From: Neospora caninum Liverpool
Lineage: Eukaryota > Apicomplexa > Conoidasida > Eucoccidiorida > Sarcocystidae
Assembly (NCBI RefSeq): GCF_000208865.1
Contig: NC_018386.1
Span: forward strand, 1,116,001-1,180,000
Length of the DNA stretch: 64,000 nucleotides
Direction: 5' to 3'
Shown here piece by piece: positions 35,077-47,000 of this stretch. The notes under the pieces are model-generated. The model saw only the letters and a list, made by a program, of their open reading frames with translations. It was not told the origin of the DNA and did no database searches. Within the stretch, counting starts at the first letter, position 1. Each line of letters starts with the position of its first letter. A program made the translations under genes and the position numbers.

Positions 35077-36712
35077 CTACGCGGAGCGCTGCGCAAGTCT
35101 CTTTCTGTTGAGGTATTTTGCGCGGACAGCTTCGTCGTTTTGCGGGGCTTTCGAGCCTGCAAGGACGCCCTCAACCTTCACGTACTTCCACACATCAAAC
35201 TCGGGGACGGCTGGTAGGTCCTCGAGAGTGTTCTTCTCTTCTGCGCTCTTCTTTTCCTTCTCCTTCTTCGCCTCCTTGGGCGGCTGCGCGGGGCTCACAG
35301 CCTTCTTCTTGGCCGCGCCCTTGCCCGAATAAAAGCCGAGCTGCGCAGCAGTCGCGAGATCCTGGTCGTCGTCAAAGTTGATGCGGGCTCCAGCGCCGCC
35401 TCCCACAGCGCGTTTTCCGCGCAGACTCGGCGGAACCCACTTCTTCGTTGCAGGCGACTCACTCTTCTCGCCGACGAACCCTGCGTCCTGGCCGTCTTCG
35501 CCCGCTGCGGATGCCGCGACTGGGATTCCCGCGCGCTCGCCGTCCGGGTCGCTGGCGTCTTCGTCGCGCCTCTCCTCGCCGCGGAGGTCGTCTCCGGAAA
35601 CCGCCGTGTGCCACGTCTTCTCCGGTTCCTTCTTCCGGACCGAGGCTGCGTCGACGACGCTCACTTTCAGCCAAGTTGCGAGGGCTTCATCCTGCGGGGA
35701 AGCAGGCTTCGCTTGGTCCTCGACAACCCACTCCGAGGAGTCTGCCTCCTCCACCACGAGCACGGACTCATCCTCTTTCTTCTGCAGGCAACGCACGCAG
35801 TTAAGCGCGAGCGAGAAAGACCGTGCACACAGCAGCAGGCGACTCGACCAAGCGGGGCTGGCCACGGAGACAAAAAGAGAGAGGGAGATGCGCGAGGTAA
35901 AGGGAGAGAAGGACGGAGAGAGAAGGGGAGAAGGACAGAGAGAGAAATGGACGGGGAGAGCGCAAGAAAACAGCGAAAACGGGAGAGGAGAGAACGTGGA
36001 AGACAGAGAAAAGGGGGGAGAGAAAAGGGGGGAGAGGACAAGGGGGAGAGAGATAGGGAGAGAGGAAAGGAGAGAGGACAAGGGGGAGAGAGATAGGGAG
36101 AGAGAAAAGGAGAGAGGACAAGGGGGAGAGAGATAGGGAGAGAGAAAGGGAGCGAGAAAAAGGGGGAGAGAGAAAGGGAGCGAGAAAAAGGGGGAGAGAG
36201 AAAGGGGGAGAGAGAAAGGCAGAGAAAGAAAGGGGGAGAGAGAAAGGCAGAGAAAGAAAGGGGGAGAGAGAAAGGGGGAGAGAGAAAGGGAGAGAGAGAA
36301 AGGGAGAGAGAGAAAGGGGGAGAGAGAAAGGGAGAGAGACAAAGGGAGAGAGACAAAGGGAGACAGACAAAGGGAGACACAGAGAGAATGACACAGGAAG
36401 AGAGAACGCGAGAGAGAAAGACGGGAAGAGAAAGGAACCGGTGAGGCAACACAGAGGAGCGGGAGAGTGAGACCACAACGACAGGGAAGAAGCGAAAAAG
36501 ACGGCCTGCTTGTGTATATCTTCAATGACAAAGACAGGAGAAAAAACGACGTAAAGCTGCTACAAAAAGTGATACGTTGATGGATCGATATAAAGGTCGG
36601 CGTCCTATGATGAACGTGCGCGGCTTACGGGTTTCTCTCCGAGACCTGCAGGGGTGGAAGTCTTGAGGGACTTCTTCTTTTTCTTTTCGAAGAACGCACT
36701 GAGTTTACTCAT
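35077..36712 (-). CDS. CDV3-like small basic/acidic protein
   Basis: Two exons on the - strand: 36712-36629 (28 codons) and 35781-35077 (234 codons plus TAG), joined in phase 0, 262 aa. Exon 1 codes for MSKLSAFFEKKKKKSLK, which resembles the N-terminus of CDV3 (LDNFFAKRDKKKKK). Exon 2 has an acidic start with DSSEWVVEDQ, a central WVPPSLRGKR motif comparable to the YxPPxxR motif of CDV3 proteins, a lysine-rich stretch and a conserved-looking end, FDVWKYVKVEGVLAG. CDV3 is a cytosolic protein of unclear function. The donor is GTAAGC and the acceptor CTGCAG. The 847-bp intron is mostly polypyrimidine on this strand. Gene structure is well supported; the family name rests on short motifs. The gene diverges from IMP3, sharing 36713-37827. 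Confidence 0.7.
35870..36420 (+). repeat. Long polypurine tract (GAGAGAAAGGGGGA family)
   Basis: About 550 bp made almost only of A and G on the + strand, built from units such as GAGAGAAAGGGGGA and GGGAGAGAGATAG. It fills most of the CDV3-like intron, where the transcript carries the C/U-rich strand. Long open frames of Leu/Ser/Pro on the - strand come only from this repeat. Confidence 0.92.
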
Positions 36713-37020
36713 TTTCGCCACGCGACGTTTTGACAGGAATTTCTGCTCTCTCCAGAAACGCGAGGGACAGGGAGTGGAAAAGTTTCTCCGCGGGGGATAC
36801 TCTCGCTCGAGTTCTGGTCGCAGTCCTCGCGAAGTCTCGTTTCTGTCTCAAGGGACAGAAGAGGCCGTGGCAAGGCAGAAAAGTCTTGGCAGACCGCCAC
36901 AAAAAGACAAAGTTGTGTTTGTCTTTTCGGCGTTTTTCCCCGCCTCAGAGGCTCGGTTGTGCGCCCCGAATCATTTCCGTTTTGAGAGAAGTCGCCCGCC
37001 CGTGTCTCAACGTGGGCACG

Positions 37021-37032
37021 CGCATGCATGCG
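37021..37032. promoter_or_regulatory. Overlapping GCATGC palindromes
   Basis: CGCATGCATGCG holds two overlapping eight-base matches to the GCATGC element found in many Toxoplasma promoters. It stands about 310 bp from the CDV3-like start and 800 bp from IMP3. Confidence 0.55.
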
Positions 37033-37534
37033 TTTTCCCCGGAAGCGGAAAAGGACAAGTTAAGAAGATCGATTCGGGGCGGAGAAAATTTCCACGTTTC
37101 TCGGAAAATCTAACGCCCTCAGAGGACTTGCTTCTAACTCTGCCTCGCTCTCGAGGACTCGCTGTGGGGTTGAGTTTTCTTCTGGACCGTCAAAGAGATT
37201 ATCCACGGAAACGTTCGAGCGGGGCGGCACAGCGCGGCGAACCTCGCAGGTTTGTGTTTCCGATTTCCGAAGAAAAGACCCTTTCGGGGCGTCGCTTTGT
37301 TCTCTTCGTTCGTCTCCCTCTGATTCTAACGGCTTTCCGCGAGCCGAAGCCTTCCTTTTTGCGGTCGCAACCGCGAGCGGCAGAACGAACAGCGACGGTC
37401 GCGTTCGCCATACCAACGCTCGATCTAAAGAACCAAGTGATTCCCTGCCGCAGTCTGCAACGAAAAAGAAAAAGCTTTCGCTTCCTTCCTCCACCTGTGT
37501 GCTTTTCTCCCTCTTCATCCCACGCATCGCATCG

Positions 37535-37665
<131 letters not shown>

Positions 37666-37827
37666 TTTTAGGGTTTAGATACATACGAGCATATACAACA
37701 AACGCATGCGCGTGGACATGCGCTGATAAAAGGTGTCTGCGTAACTGCATAGAGAGGAACAGGTCTGGATGAGACGAGGTTTTCGACGAGGCTCCGGTAG
37801 CGGGAACCACCAGAGGCTGTGCTCAAG

Positions 37828-38474
37828 ATGAGGCAGTTGAAATATCATGAGAAGCGGCTGTTGAAGAAGGTCGACTTCTACAACTGGAAAAGGGAACAAA
37901 ATGTGCGAGAGGTGAAGGTTCTTCGGCGCTATCTCATCCAAGATCGAGAAGACTATCAAAAGTAGGGCCGACAAAAGAACTGCAGGAAACGCTCGTCTCT
38001 TTGAACGCATTGCTCCGTCCTCGAGGTCGCTACATATACATAGTTAACAATGTCTATCTCTGTGTGTTTTGTATATTTTTCTGTATACATGTGCAACTCA
38101 CTTTCGTATTACTTGTGCCATCGCCAGAAAAGGGGAGCCGGGCACTGTTCCCGGGAAAACGGTACGACACCCCAGGCTCGCTCCACTTCTGACTGCCTAC
38201 TTTCGCGCCTATCTACCCTTTTCAGCACTGATTGAGCGTCATATATGCAAATATATGCTTATTTATGTGTGTCTTGACGCATGCGTGTGTTGGTGCATTT
38301 ACTGTGTATCCATGTGGACATGCACATGACCTGTCAACGGTTCTGCAGCCTATGGGGCTTCCCTGGGCCTTTTATGCCAAAGAACGTGCAGACTCTCTTG
38401 TTTTCGCCGTTTCTTGATGAGGGACGCGTGTGGTATAAATATATAAGTGTATATATGTATATGTATATATAGTC

Positions 38475-38510
<36 letters not shown>

Positions 38511-40063
38511 TCTTTTCTTTGCGCGGTTGTGTTTCCAGATACAACAAACTGTGTGGCGTCGTGACGAAGCTCACCTCGGAGTTGCGGAAACTTCCAGAAG
38601 ATGACGCGTTTCGAGTTAAGATGACCGAGCTGTTGCTTGACAAACTGTGAGCCCTCGCACTGTTTTCTCCCGCTCCACTTCTCGCTTCTTTTCCTCTTTC
38701 CGCGCGACTCTCTTCCCTCCATAGTCTGCTCCACCGTTTCGCAGCGGGGCGGGAGTCGATGCAGAGATGAACGGGAACGCGTCGCAACTGCGAATTGGTG
38801 AAATGGCGCACTCAGAGTGGGACGGCTCGCGCCTGTGGTCTCTTCCTCAGTCTCAAAAAGTCCTCCGGAGGGGCGCCTCTACGCGGGTGGCCCTCTCCCT
38901 GCTGTCAAATTGCAGCACTCCGTATCATTTCTCGCGCGTCGTCTCGCTGCGCTTTCTCTGTTCGAGTGTCCTAGCTTCCCGCCAGCGCCTCTTATTCGGA
39001 GGCATGTCCCGTCTTCTTTCTTCAAACTCTGTTGTCGGTTTCTCTCGTTCTGCAGCTACACGATGGGCGTCATCAGCAAAAAGAGCAGCCTCGCTCAGTG
39101 CGAAGGCTTGTCAGCCTCGAGCTTCTGCCGCAGGCGGCTCTCCGTGGTTCTCGTCCAACTCAAATTCTGCGAACACCTCAAGCAAGCGACCGCCTACATC
39201 GAGCAAGGACGTAAGGAACGAAAACACCTGGCAAAGAGGAAACCGGACCCCCCAGCAAATCTTGCATGCGAATCGACGTCAAACGCATGCATATAGATAA
39301 GGTGATGTGGATACGCGTGTATGTGCATGCGTATGTATATAAATATTTATAACTATATATACAGGGCGCGATGGCAAAAGCGAAGCTCCGTTCCGTCGCA
39401 CAGGAGCGGGGCCTCACGAAATCTGGACGACACGTCGCCTTACTGTGGGCGCCGTGCATGGTAGCCTTTCGTTGTTTCGACGTGTGCACGTAGGAAAGGC
39501 GACCGCCACCCATGTTGAAGACAGTCACAAACAAAGAAACGAAACGCATTGCAGACTGGCTTTCTGCACTTGGATTCTCTGCATGAGGCAGTGCCATGAG
39601 ACATGCCTCTATCTCTATTTCTATCTATCTGTCTATATTCGTTTGTGTGTATATGGATATGTGCGGTTGTGCGGATGTGACTGTTTGGACATGCAAGGCC
39701 ATTTAAACGTATATGCGTCAACCAAGTCACTAGATGGATGGGAAACACGGGAATGCAGAGGGAGGGAAATCACGAGAAGCGAAGCTTTCCTTGCTTTCGT
39801 GCATGCGTTTCATCTGGCTCTCAGGTTGCACGTGGAGGCGAAACAAACAGCCGCCGCGTCTGCTTGTTGCATCAGGTGGTTCTGAGTGTGTTCTGTGCGT
39901 GCGTCCAGACGTGCGAATTGGCTCGGAGGTTTGCCTAAATCCTGCCTTGCACGTGACACGAGAACAAGAAGACCTTATTGGTTGGTCGCAAGGCTCGTCT
40001 ATTCAAAGACACGTGAAGCAGTTCAACCAGACTCTCGACGACTTCGAGCTTCTTGCCATCTAG
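37828..40063 (+). CDS. IMP3: U3 snoRNP protein IMP3
   Basis: Four phase-consistent exons, 37828-37961, 38539-38646, 39056-39210 and 39909-40063, give 183 aa; the human protein is 184 aa. IMP3 marks run throughout: [20 protein letters not shown] at the start, [38 protein letters not shown], then an S4-type RNA-binding segment with [20 protein letters not shown] and IEQGHVRIG, and QRHVKQFN near the end. IMP3 acts in the nucleolus in the U3 snoRNP / small-subunit processome, where it stabilises U3 base pairing with the pre-18S rRNA. Introns 2 and 3 split the S4 region. Intron 1 carries a (TA)n run at 38476-38509. The ATG is the only one that gives the conserved N-terminus. Confidence 0.96.
38476..38509. 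repeat. (TA)n microsatellite in IMP3 intron 1
   Basis: About 16 TA units end about 30 bp before the acceptor at 38538. Confidence 0.9.
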
Positions 40064-40732
40064 TGCTTTCCCGTGTGGCCTTCTTCTCTCTTCTTTGCTG
40101 TTCTGCCTTCTCTCCCACTACCGCGTGTCGCCTTCCTTCGCTGTCTCATTTTCTTTCTTCCGACACAGTTTGACCCCGGGGCGGATGGGGTGTCTCAGGT
40201 GCGAAGAACGATTCTCTTCTCGCGCGTGCTGGCCAGTGGTTCTTTTCTCCCGCCATCGGACTGCACAAAAAAGTGCACCCTCTCAGGTTCTCTGACGGTA
40301 AAACGAACATCGAACACGCCGTGTGTGACGGGGGACAATGAGCCTGTTTCGGGCGTCGTGCCCCAGGAAAATCGTTGACGACTTACACCCAAACCTACTT
40401 GCTTGCAATTCTATGCAATGCGGTACGGTTTCTTTTTTCTCTTCGTCTGGGGCGTTCCCCCGCACCCCACACACGGAGCAGTCGCACTGAGCCAGGCACT
40501 AGCTACGCGACGGATTCCTGACCGTCTATGTTGGAAAGAAAGGACGATTGCCTCCGTACCAAAACGAGCAGAGGACCGGCAAAGAGCATGTCTATCGCTA
40601 CGTTTGCAGAGAAGTGTTTTTCTTAGGCCGCAGAGCGGCCTCAGCTTTACTGAGACGAGGGGTCTCTTTGTGGCACGGTGTCGAGAGCCGGAAGCACTCC
40701 ATCGGTTTTCTGAGAGAGAATAGACGCCTTGT

Positions 40733-40815
40733 CTGTGTAGAAAGATGTGAGTGAAAAGGTTTTGCGCACGCCGTGTGTGTGTGTGTAGAAAGATGTGCGG
40801 GAAAAGGTTTTCCTA
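40733..40815. repeat. Imperfect tandem duplication, about 50 bp
   Basis: GTGTAGAAAGATGTG followed by GGGAAAAGGTTTT or AGTGAAAAGGTTTT occurs twice, the copies separated by a (GT)n run. Confidence 0.75.
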
Positions 40816-41220
40816 CTGCGGAAAGGGAACTGTGTCTAAAAATCAGTCAGAAAGCCTGAAAAGAGAACCAGCTCGGCATACGTTTTAGCTGGCCGCCGGC
40901 CGGGGATGCTCATTTTGCTGGACAGGGAGCGACAAGCAGCGGATCTTGCGTGTGAACACGTAGAATAGAGGAACACGTTTCGTTTGGGAGGAGTGAGGAG
41001 GAGCGTGAGCAGGTGCACTATGTAGATCGAAAAAATCCACGAACAAGACTTTCCAGCCGCCCTAAAAGGGAATTCTCTACACGAAAAAAGACACACTAAG
41101 CCTACGTCCGCGCCCTCCCTTAGTAGGGAAGCTGAACCCTGCCTAGGAAGTTGGCTTCACGCCGCCAGAAACACACATGCCACGAGATACGTACAAGCGG
41201 ACAGGGAAAAAGAAGACGGT

Positions 41221-41233
41221 GGGGGGGGGGGGG
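41221..41233. repeat. G13 homopolymer
   Basis: Thirteen consecutive G on the + strand in intergenic DNA. Confidence 0.95.
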
Positions 41234-44018
41234 AAGACATGGGACACTGCTATGTTTGAAGAAAGGGACAGCAACGCAATCCCCAGCAACCTTTGCTGCT
41301 GCGGGGACGCGATATCTATTTTGGGGGGCGATTGAAAGGCGTGTCAGAAATCTCCACGCGAGAGTGGCAAACACGGGAGCGCCGTCGCCGTAGTATTATC
41401 TTCGGTACGTGCAGGAAGATTCCCCGTACCGCGGTGGACCTCGCGTCCCCGCAGTTCGGTGGTTCTGCAACGTGTGCCAGTCTTGCGACAGAGGGCGTCG
41501 ATCTCTCGAAGTTGTTGCGACCAAGTTCCGTACCAACGCGAGTTTTATGTGCCAAAGGCTTCGCCGCACATGGACATCGGCGTGGACGACCTGAAACGGT
41601 GAGAAAAAAGAGTCCAGGAAAGGAATGTGTTGTTGGCGAAACAGCTGGCCTACACGTTTCGATCTGGACACTGTCGCTTCTGTTGGACGGCACAGCCCGC
41701 AGGGTTCTGTCTCTCTCTTTTCCTTCGTTTTGTCCGAGTTTCACCTGCTGCAGTCGACCTGTGTTTTCCCCCTTTCCGTTCTTTAAAAGTGGACAGGAGA
41801 TTCTAAAGCCCGTCCCCCGGTGGATCGACGCCAGGAAACATCGTGGCCTTTCCCCTTCGCAGGCGAATGCGGGAGGGGGGATTGTGTGTTCTGCCAATGG
41901 AAACAGGATACACACAGAGTGGCAAGACAATAAGGGGGACTCCCGCTTTTCATCCGCTGCTCTTCCAGACCTAAAGACGGCATTTCTCTCTCTGAATCCG
42001 TCACATACCTACACACACATTTATATACATACATATGCATCATTCCGACACATGCCCTACTCGACGCCTGACGCAAAGATTGTCCCTGTCGCTCGCTGTG
42101 TCAGCACAGTAAGCCTACACTGCGTTGCTGGGCGTTCCGGGGCTCTTCACCGGATGGAGAGGAGCTGTGGAATTCCCGCGCCTCTCTGCTTCCTGGGTCT
42201 CCACCCCTGTCGCGAACGAACTGTCTCGCATTGATGCCTCTGGGGATGCGCCCGGAAGGGGCCAGACTGTGGTGCGCAGTTTCCGCGTCTCTCCTGTGGA
42301 AGCTTGGATTGCCTCGATGTCTCAGTTTTTTCTGCATGCTCGGCGAGTCCCTGTGGCAGACAGCTCGACCGGCCGCTTGGCGCCTTTGTCGCCTCTTTCT
42401 GGCAGCGATTTTCCCTTCCTTGCGGCAGTTTCGGCTCATTTTTGTTCAAGTTCGGATTTCGTCTCGTCTCGCTGCCAAGCGGCGCTGCGACACAAAGCTA
42501 CAGCTTCCTGCGCGTCCGGTCGTTGGCTCTCCCTCGAGCCGTGTGTGTCTCGCATTTTCCGGCTCCGGTCCGGGCCGTACGGCCTCGATAGATGCAGCGA
42601 CAGAGCTGCAAAAAAACTCGTACGGCACACGAATTTGTCGGCCCAGCTTTCCACAGACACCGAGATTTCCTTTTTTGCGCCGCTGTGCGTGGCGCCACTG
42701 GTTGACAGACCGCGCGTTTGCGCGCAGTGATGCGTTGTGCAAAATATCGCGCGGGAGAGGTTGGTGCACTTGATGTACGGGAGAAAGAAAACCACGAGGA
42801 GGCTTTCGGGGGAGAAGGGAAGTGCCGCGAACTCTTTCGAGTCTTCACGGAAATCGCCTCTTTCCGTGTCCGTTCTGTCGCTGCATTCCTGCCATCCGCC
42901 GCGGAATTCGACTGTATAGAACGCGCGCGCGTCACTTGTTGTGGCACGGCGGGGATTGAAGCGGAAGCTAGTGAAAGTGCCATGGTCAAAAAACAGTTAA
43001 CTTTCCCCCCCTTGATTCCGTTTCGGGATACACACAGACTGTTTGCGCGCTTTTCTGCTTTGTGTTTAACCTCTTCTTGCCTGTCTTTCCCCCGGAGATC
43101 CCCAAAACCCGCTTCGTTGTTGTCTCAGCTGCCCACGCTCCAGCACGCCGTCCCGGTTCACAGATGGGCGCTGAGCTAGCACGACCGCAAATCTTTCAAT
43201 AGCGCACATCTCCTTTCCCAGTTTCTCTTCTACTCTTCGGTGCTCTTCCTGGCCCACGACCTGGCAACCCGTCCTTCGGTGAGTCCGGAGTGCCTGCGCT
43301 GCGACGGCGAGCCCTTTGACGAATGTGCGGGGGGCCGGACCTGTGCGACGGCGCGAGAGAGGAGCGACAGACAGAGCAACGAGGCGAAGAAAGCATTACC
43401 AAACCGGAAAGAGGAAGCGTCTCTTCCCTCCACAGCTCGCAAGTCGTTTCATCCTGCGTGCACTTCTTTCCAGGACCCGTGAACTCGGGTTTCTGGCAGA
43501 CGGTTTTCCCCCGTTGTTTTTCCCCGTTGTCTCCGAAAGATCGGAACGCGCGTGAAACTGAGGGCCGCTGCAAATAAGCCTCTCTGTGAGAGTTGCTGGT
43601 GTTTGGAGGAAGCAACTGCGAGGCGTCCCCAGGCTGCATGAGAGGCACGCGTATCTTTCTTCGCCGTTTCGCGCGTGTGAGGCGGCACGCAAAATGAGGC
43701 GGAGACCGACGCGCAATCGCACACTGAGGCCTAGAAACCGGTGCCTTGGCCTTCCCGTCCCGACTGTTTGTCTCTCATTGCCATTTCTGAAGGAAATCCA
43801 GAGCGGTACGAAAAAGACGCTCCCAGGCCACGCTCTTGTACCGTCGCCCGACGGCAGCGAATTTTCCAGGGACAAAAAACGCCAGAAGCCCCCCCCCCCC
43901 GTGACTCGGGGGCGGCCGTTCCTGCCTTGCTGTCCTCTCGTGTACCTCTTTGGTCGCTCGACGACGGCTCTCGAGCCCTTTTGCCTTTCTTCCCGTTTTT
44001 GAGGCGCTTCTTTTGACC

Positions 44019-47000
44019 ATGCTTTCTCGCGCGGAACCGACCCGTGTATACCCGCCCCCTCCGCCTTCTACCACCCCGCTTCTCCCCCTTGCCGCGCCTC
44101 GCCCCTACTCGGATTTCTCGTCCTTTTCTTCCTGGGCCTCTCGCGTGCCGTCTCGCCTCCGCCAACCCTCCGGATCCGCCTTCCCCGGGCCTCCGCCGCC
44201 CGCTGCCCCGCCTCCGCCTTTCCCGGCTCCGTTCCTGCCTCCGTTTCCGACGCTACGTCCGCCCTTCCCCGCGATTCGGCCGCTCGGCCGCCCGGTTCCG
44301 CCGCCCCCCAACAGCCGGCGAAATAGACGAGACAAACCGTTCCCCGTGCCGAATCAAGGCAGGCCTTCCGGCTTCACGCGAGGGGACAATGGCCTGGGCG
44401 CGCCCCCCGCGTCGCTCCTCCCACCGTCTCCGCTCCCCACAGTCGTTCAGTGTGTGGGGCCCCCGCCGACAGAGACAGCCGCTTCGGGCCGCAGAAGACT
44501 GGGGACACTCGGCGCCGCGGGTCCGGAGAACGAGGCCTGCTTGCCGAGGGTGCCTGGCGCCGATGCGGCCCTCTCAGAGTCGCGTACGCGCGGGCGCAGT
44601 CTGATGAGTGCGGTTGGAGTGCCTGAGGGCGACGCGAGTCACCGAGCCGCGACGGCCAAGGGGGCTGTGAACCGCCACGACAAGAAGCCTGCAGGGACCG
44701 TAAACGGCTGGAGACGGTCGCGGTCCGGAGAAAGACTGGAGACGAGAGACGGGAACGGACGCGACGCCTCCCGAGCCAGACCGAGAGAGGCAGACGACTG
44801 TGGAAACCCAGGCGCGCGCGGTGAAGCGAGGCAAAGGCCTGACAGCTTTTCTGTGCGACGCCTGGCTTGCCCGTCCGCCTCCAAAAGCCGAGACGGCGAT
44901 CCCCGCCACTGCGCGTACGCCCCCGACGCGGGCGACTCTGGGCGGGCGCTGTCCCAGAGCTCTGTGGGCTTTCCCCGCGGGCAAGGTCTGTCGAGGGGCG
45001 ACGCCCGGGACGTTGCGCTCGCGTCGTCGTCGAGTTCTAGGGAGCTGCGCCGGTTGTCGGGCGAGGGCGGGCTGTGTGACGCCGTGAGCAGCCCGCGACT
45101 CCTCTCGTGCTTCGCAGGGCGCCGGGAGTTCTCCGCGGGGCCTTCGGCGGGATCTGGCGAAGGCGACTTGCATGCAGACCTCCATCGGGGCCCTCAGGGG
45201 TTCCGGCCGCCAGCCGCGGCCTTCTACGCGGCTGGCCCTGGCGACGGCCGCGCTGGGAGTCGGTCGAAGGGCGAGTCGCCGTGCCACGACGCCTACCCTC
45301 GCCAGCACCCGGTTTCGTTCTTCGACCGCGGTCTCGAGCCCCAGGGGTCCCTGCGGGGCGCATATCCGTCTTGGGGCTCCGCAGACCCCTCGCCGCGGCG
45401 TCGGAGTGCTCGGGCCTCGTCTGCGGACGACCCAGGCGAGACCGGCCGCCGAGCCGGAGACGATGAAGCCTTCTGTTGGGCTTCCGCGTCCTTGTCCGCT
45501 GCGTATGAGAAGTCCACACACTTGAGCAGTGACGTCTCGGTCGCTACGTGGTCGGGCGATCCTCGTTTTTCGACGCTTTGTCGAGCAGAGTCGTGGTCAG
45601 GATCGGCCAACGCCCCGGCGACAACTGCGGCACGGGTGACATCCTTCATGCCGCCGCTCGGTTTTCACGCGTTCCCCGCAATTCTCGGCGCTGCATGCAG
45701 AACCGCGGACGACGACGACGGGGAGACGTCGATGGTGATTGACGACGGAGACGGAGAGACAGCCATGGTGATTGAAGACGAAGAAATGCATGCACCCCGA
45801 CTCAGCGCCGAGAGTGTGGACGCGTCCAAGGGAACGGAGGACCAGAGCAACTTTCGAAGCCTGTCCACCTCGGACACATTGGTGTTGGAATCTTTCTCTC
45901 CCACGATGCGCCACGAAACGGTGACAGGGAGATCTGTGAACATCAGGGGGAAGCGCCAGGGAAAGAAGAGTGAACAGGAAAGGCCCCCTGCCTTTTCAAG
46001 AGGGTCAAACGTGACCGTGGCGGCATACGCAGATTTGTCATCCGCTCCTCAGACCCAGGTCTGTCTCCGTTCCTTTTCCGAGAAGCAGCAAGAGGCCCAG
46101 CGCGTCACACATGATCGAGAAGTCCGATTGTCGGGCTCGAGGCGGGAAGACGAGGACGGGGGTTTTTGCCCCTCCGGCCGGCAGGCAGACCCGACAGGGC
46201 GCCGCGACACAGGGAGCGGAGGCCGTGGAGCCTCCACGGGGGTGTCGGTGTGCCTCAGCCGTCTCCCCGCAGGGGACAGTGGGAGCGAGAGTGGCGTGAA
46301 GGGAGGCGACGCCAGCTGGTTCGAAGGCCCGGAAGAAACGGCGACGACGCCAGGTTCGGACGAATCAGGCACACGATCGGTGCCGCGCGCACCGTGTTTG
46401 ATGGCCACCGGGCCCGCGGGGAAAGGCGATCGACGCGAGGAGACACGTGCGCATGGCGAGGGCGGCGAAGCGGAGCCAGCGCGTCTGTCGGCTGCGAGAG
46501 AAAAAACGGCAAAGAAAAGAAGGAAGTCGGCTCGGCCGGAGTGGAGAGAGGAAGGAGCGGAGACTCCGTCTGCAGGACGCGTTGCCTTGACAGCTCGGGA
46601 GGCGCAACAGGTCCGAGGCCTTCCGCCCCTCCTTCAAAGATTTTCCCCCGAAGAGAACGGACGCCCAGCTGCTTTCAACGCGAGTCAGGCCGCTCGCGCA
46701 GCACTCGACCGCGTCGAAGCGTGCATTCAGAGAGACGCCCAGCAACGCCTGCAAGCGTCGACCGTTCTGAGGCCGGGGGCAGATCCCGGAAGGAGGGGAT
46801 CGGACGGTGGGCGCGACGCGCCTGGTGACGGGCCAGGAGACAGGCGCGGGGCCGAGCGTCGCGGGGCTTCGTCGTCCGTGGGAGCGGCGAGCGGTCGAGA
46901 CACCGAGCCTGCCCCGGTTGAGAAGGAAGCGAGCGGCAGGTGGGAGGAAGAGCTGACCGCGTCGGCACCAGATCAGAGGGCCGAGAGTCACCGCGACCGT

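Larger units (their letters stand above)
40064..44018. other. Intergenic region, IMP3 to giant zinc-finger gene
   Basis: About 4 kb that should hold the IMP3 3' end and the promoter and leader of the giant gene. Open frames at 41293-42234 and 42125-42730 are uninterrupted but show no domain and no plausible ATG context, and the opposite strand is equally open. It contains a G13 run at 41221-41233, a C-run near 43887-43900 and an imperfect 50-bp duplication at 40733-40815. No gene is supported. Confidence 0.55.

Noticed and set aside
35782..36531. Upstream extension of the CDV3-like exon into a Leu/Ser/Pro-rich frame
   Set aside because: It is translation of the polypurine tract's complement. 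A CTGCAG acceptor and an in-phase first exon at 36629-36712 explain the gene better.
41293..42730. 313- and 201-codon frames in the IMP3-giant gene spacer
   Set aside because: No domain, no good start, equally open opposite strand; random openness of GC-rich DNA is sufficient.
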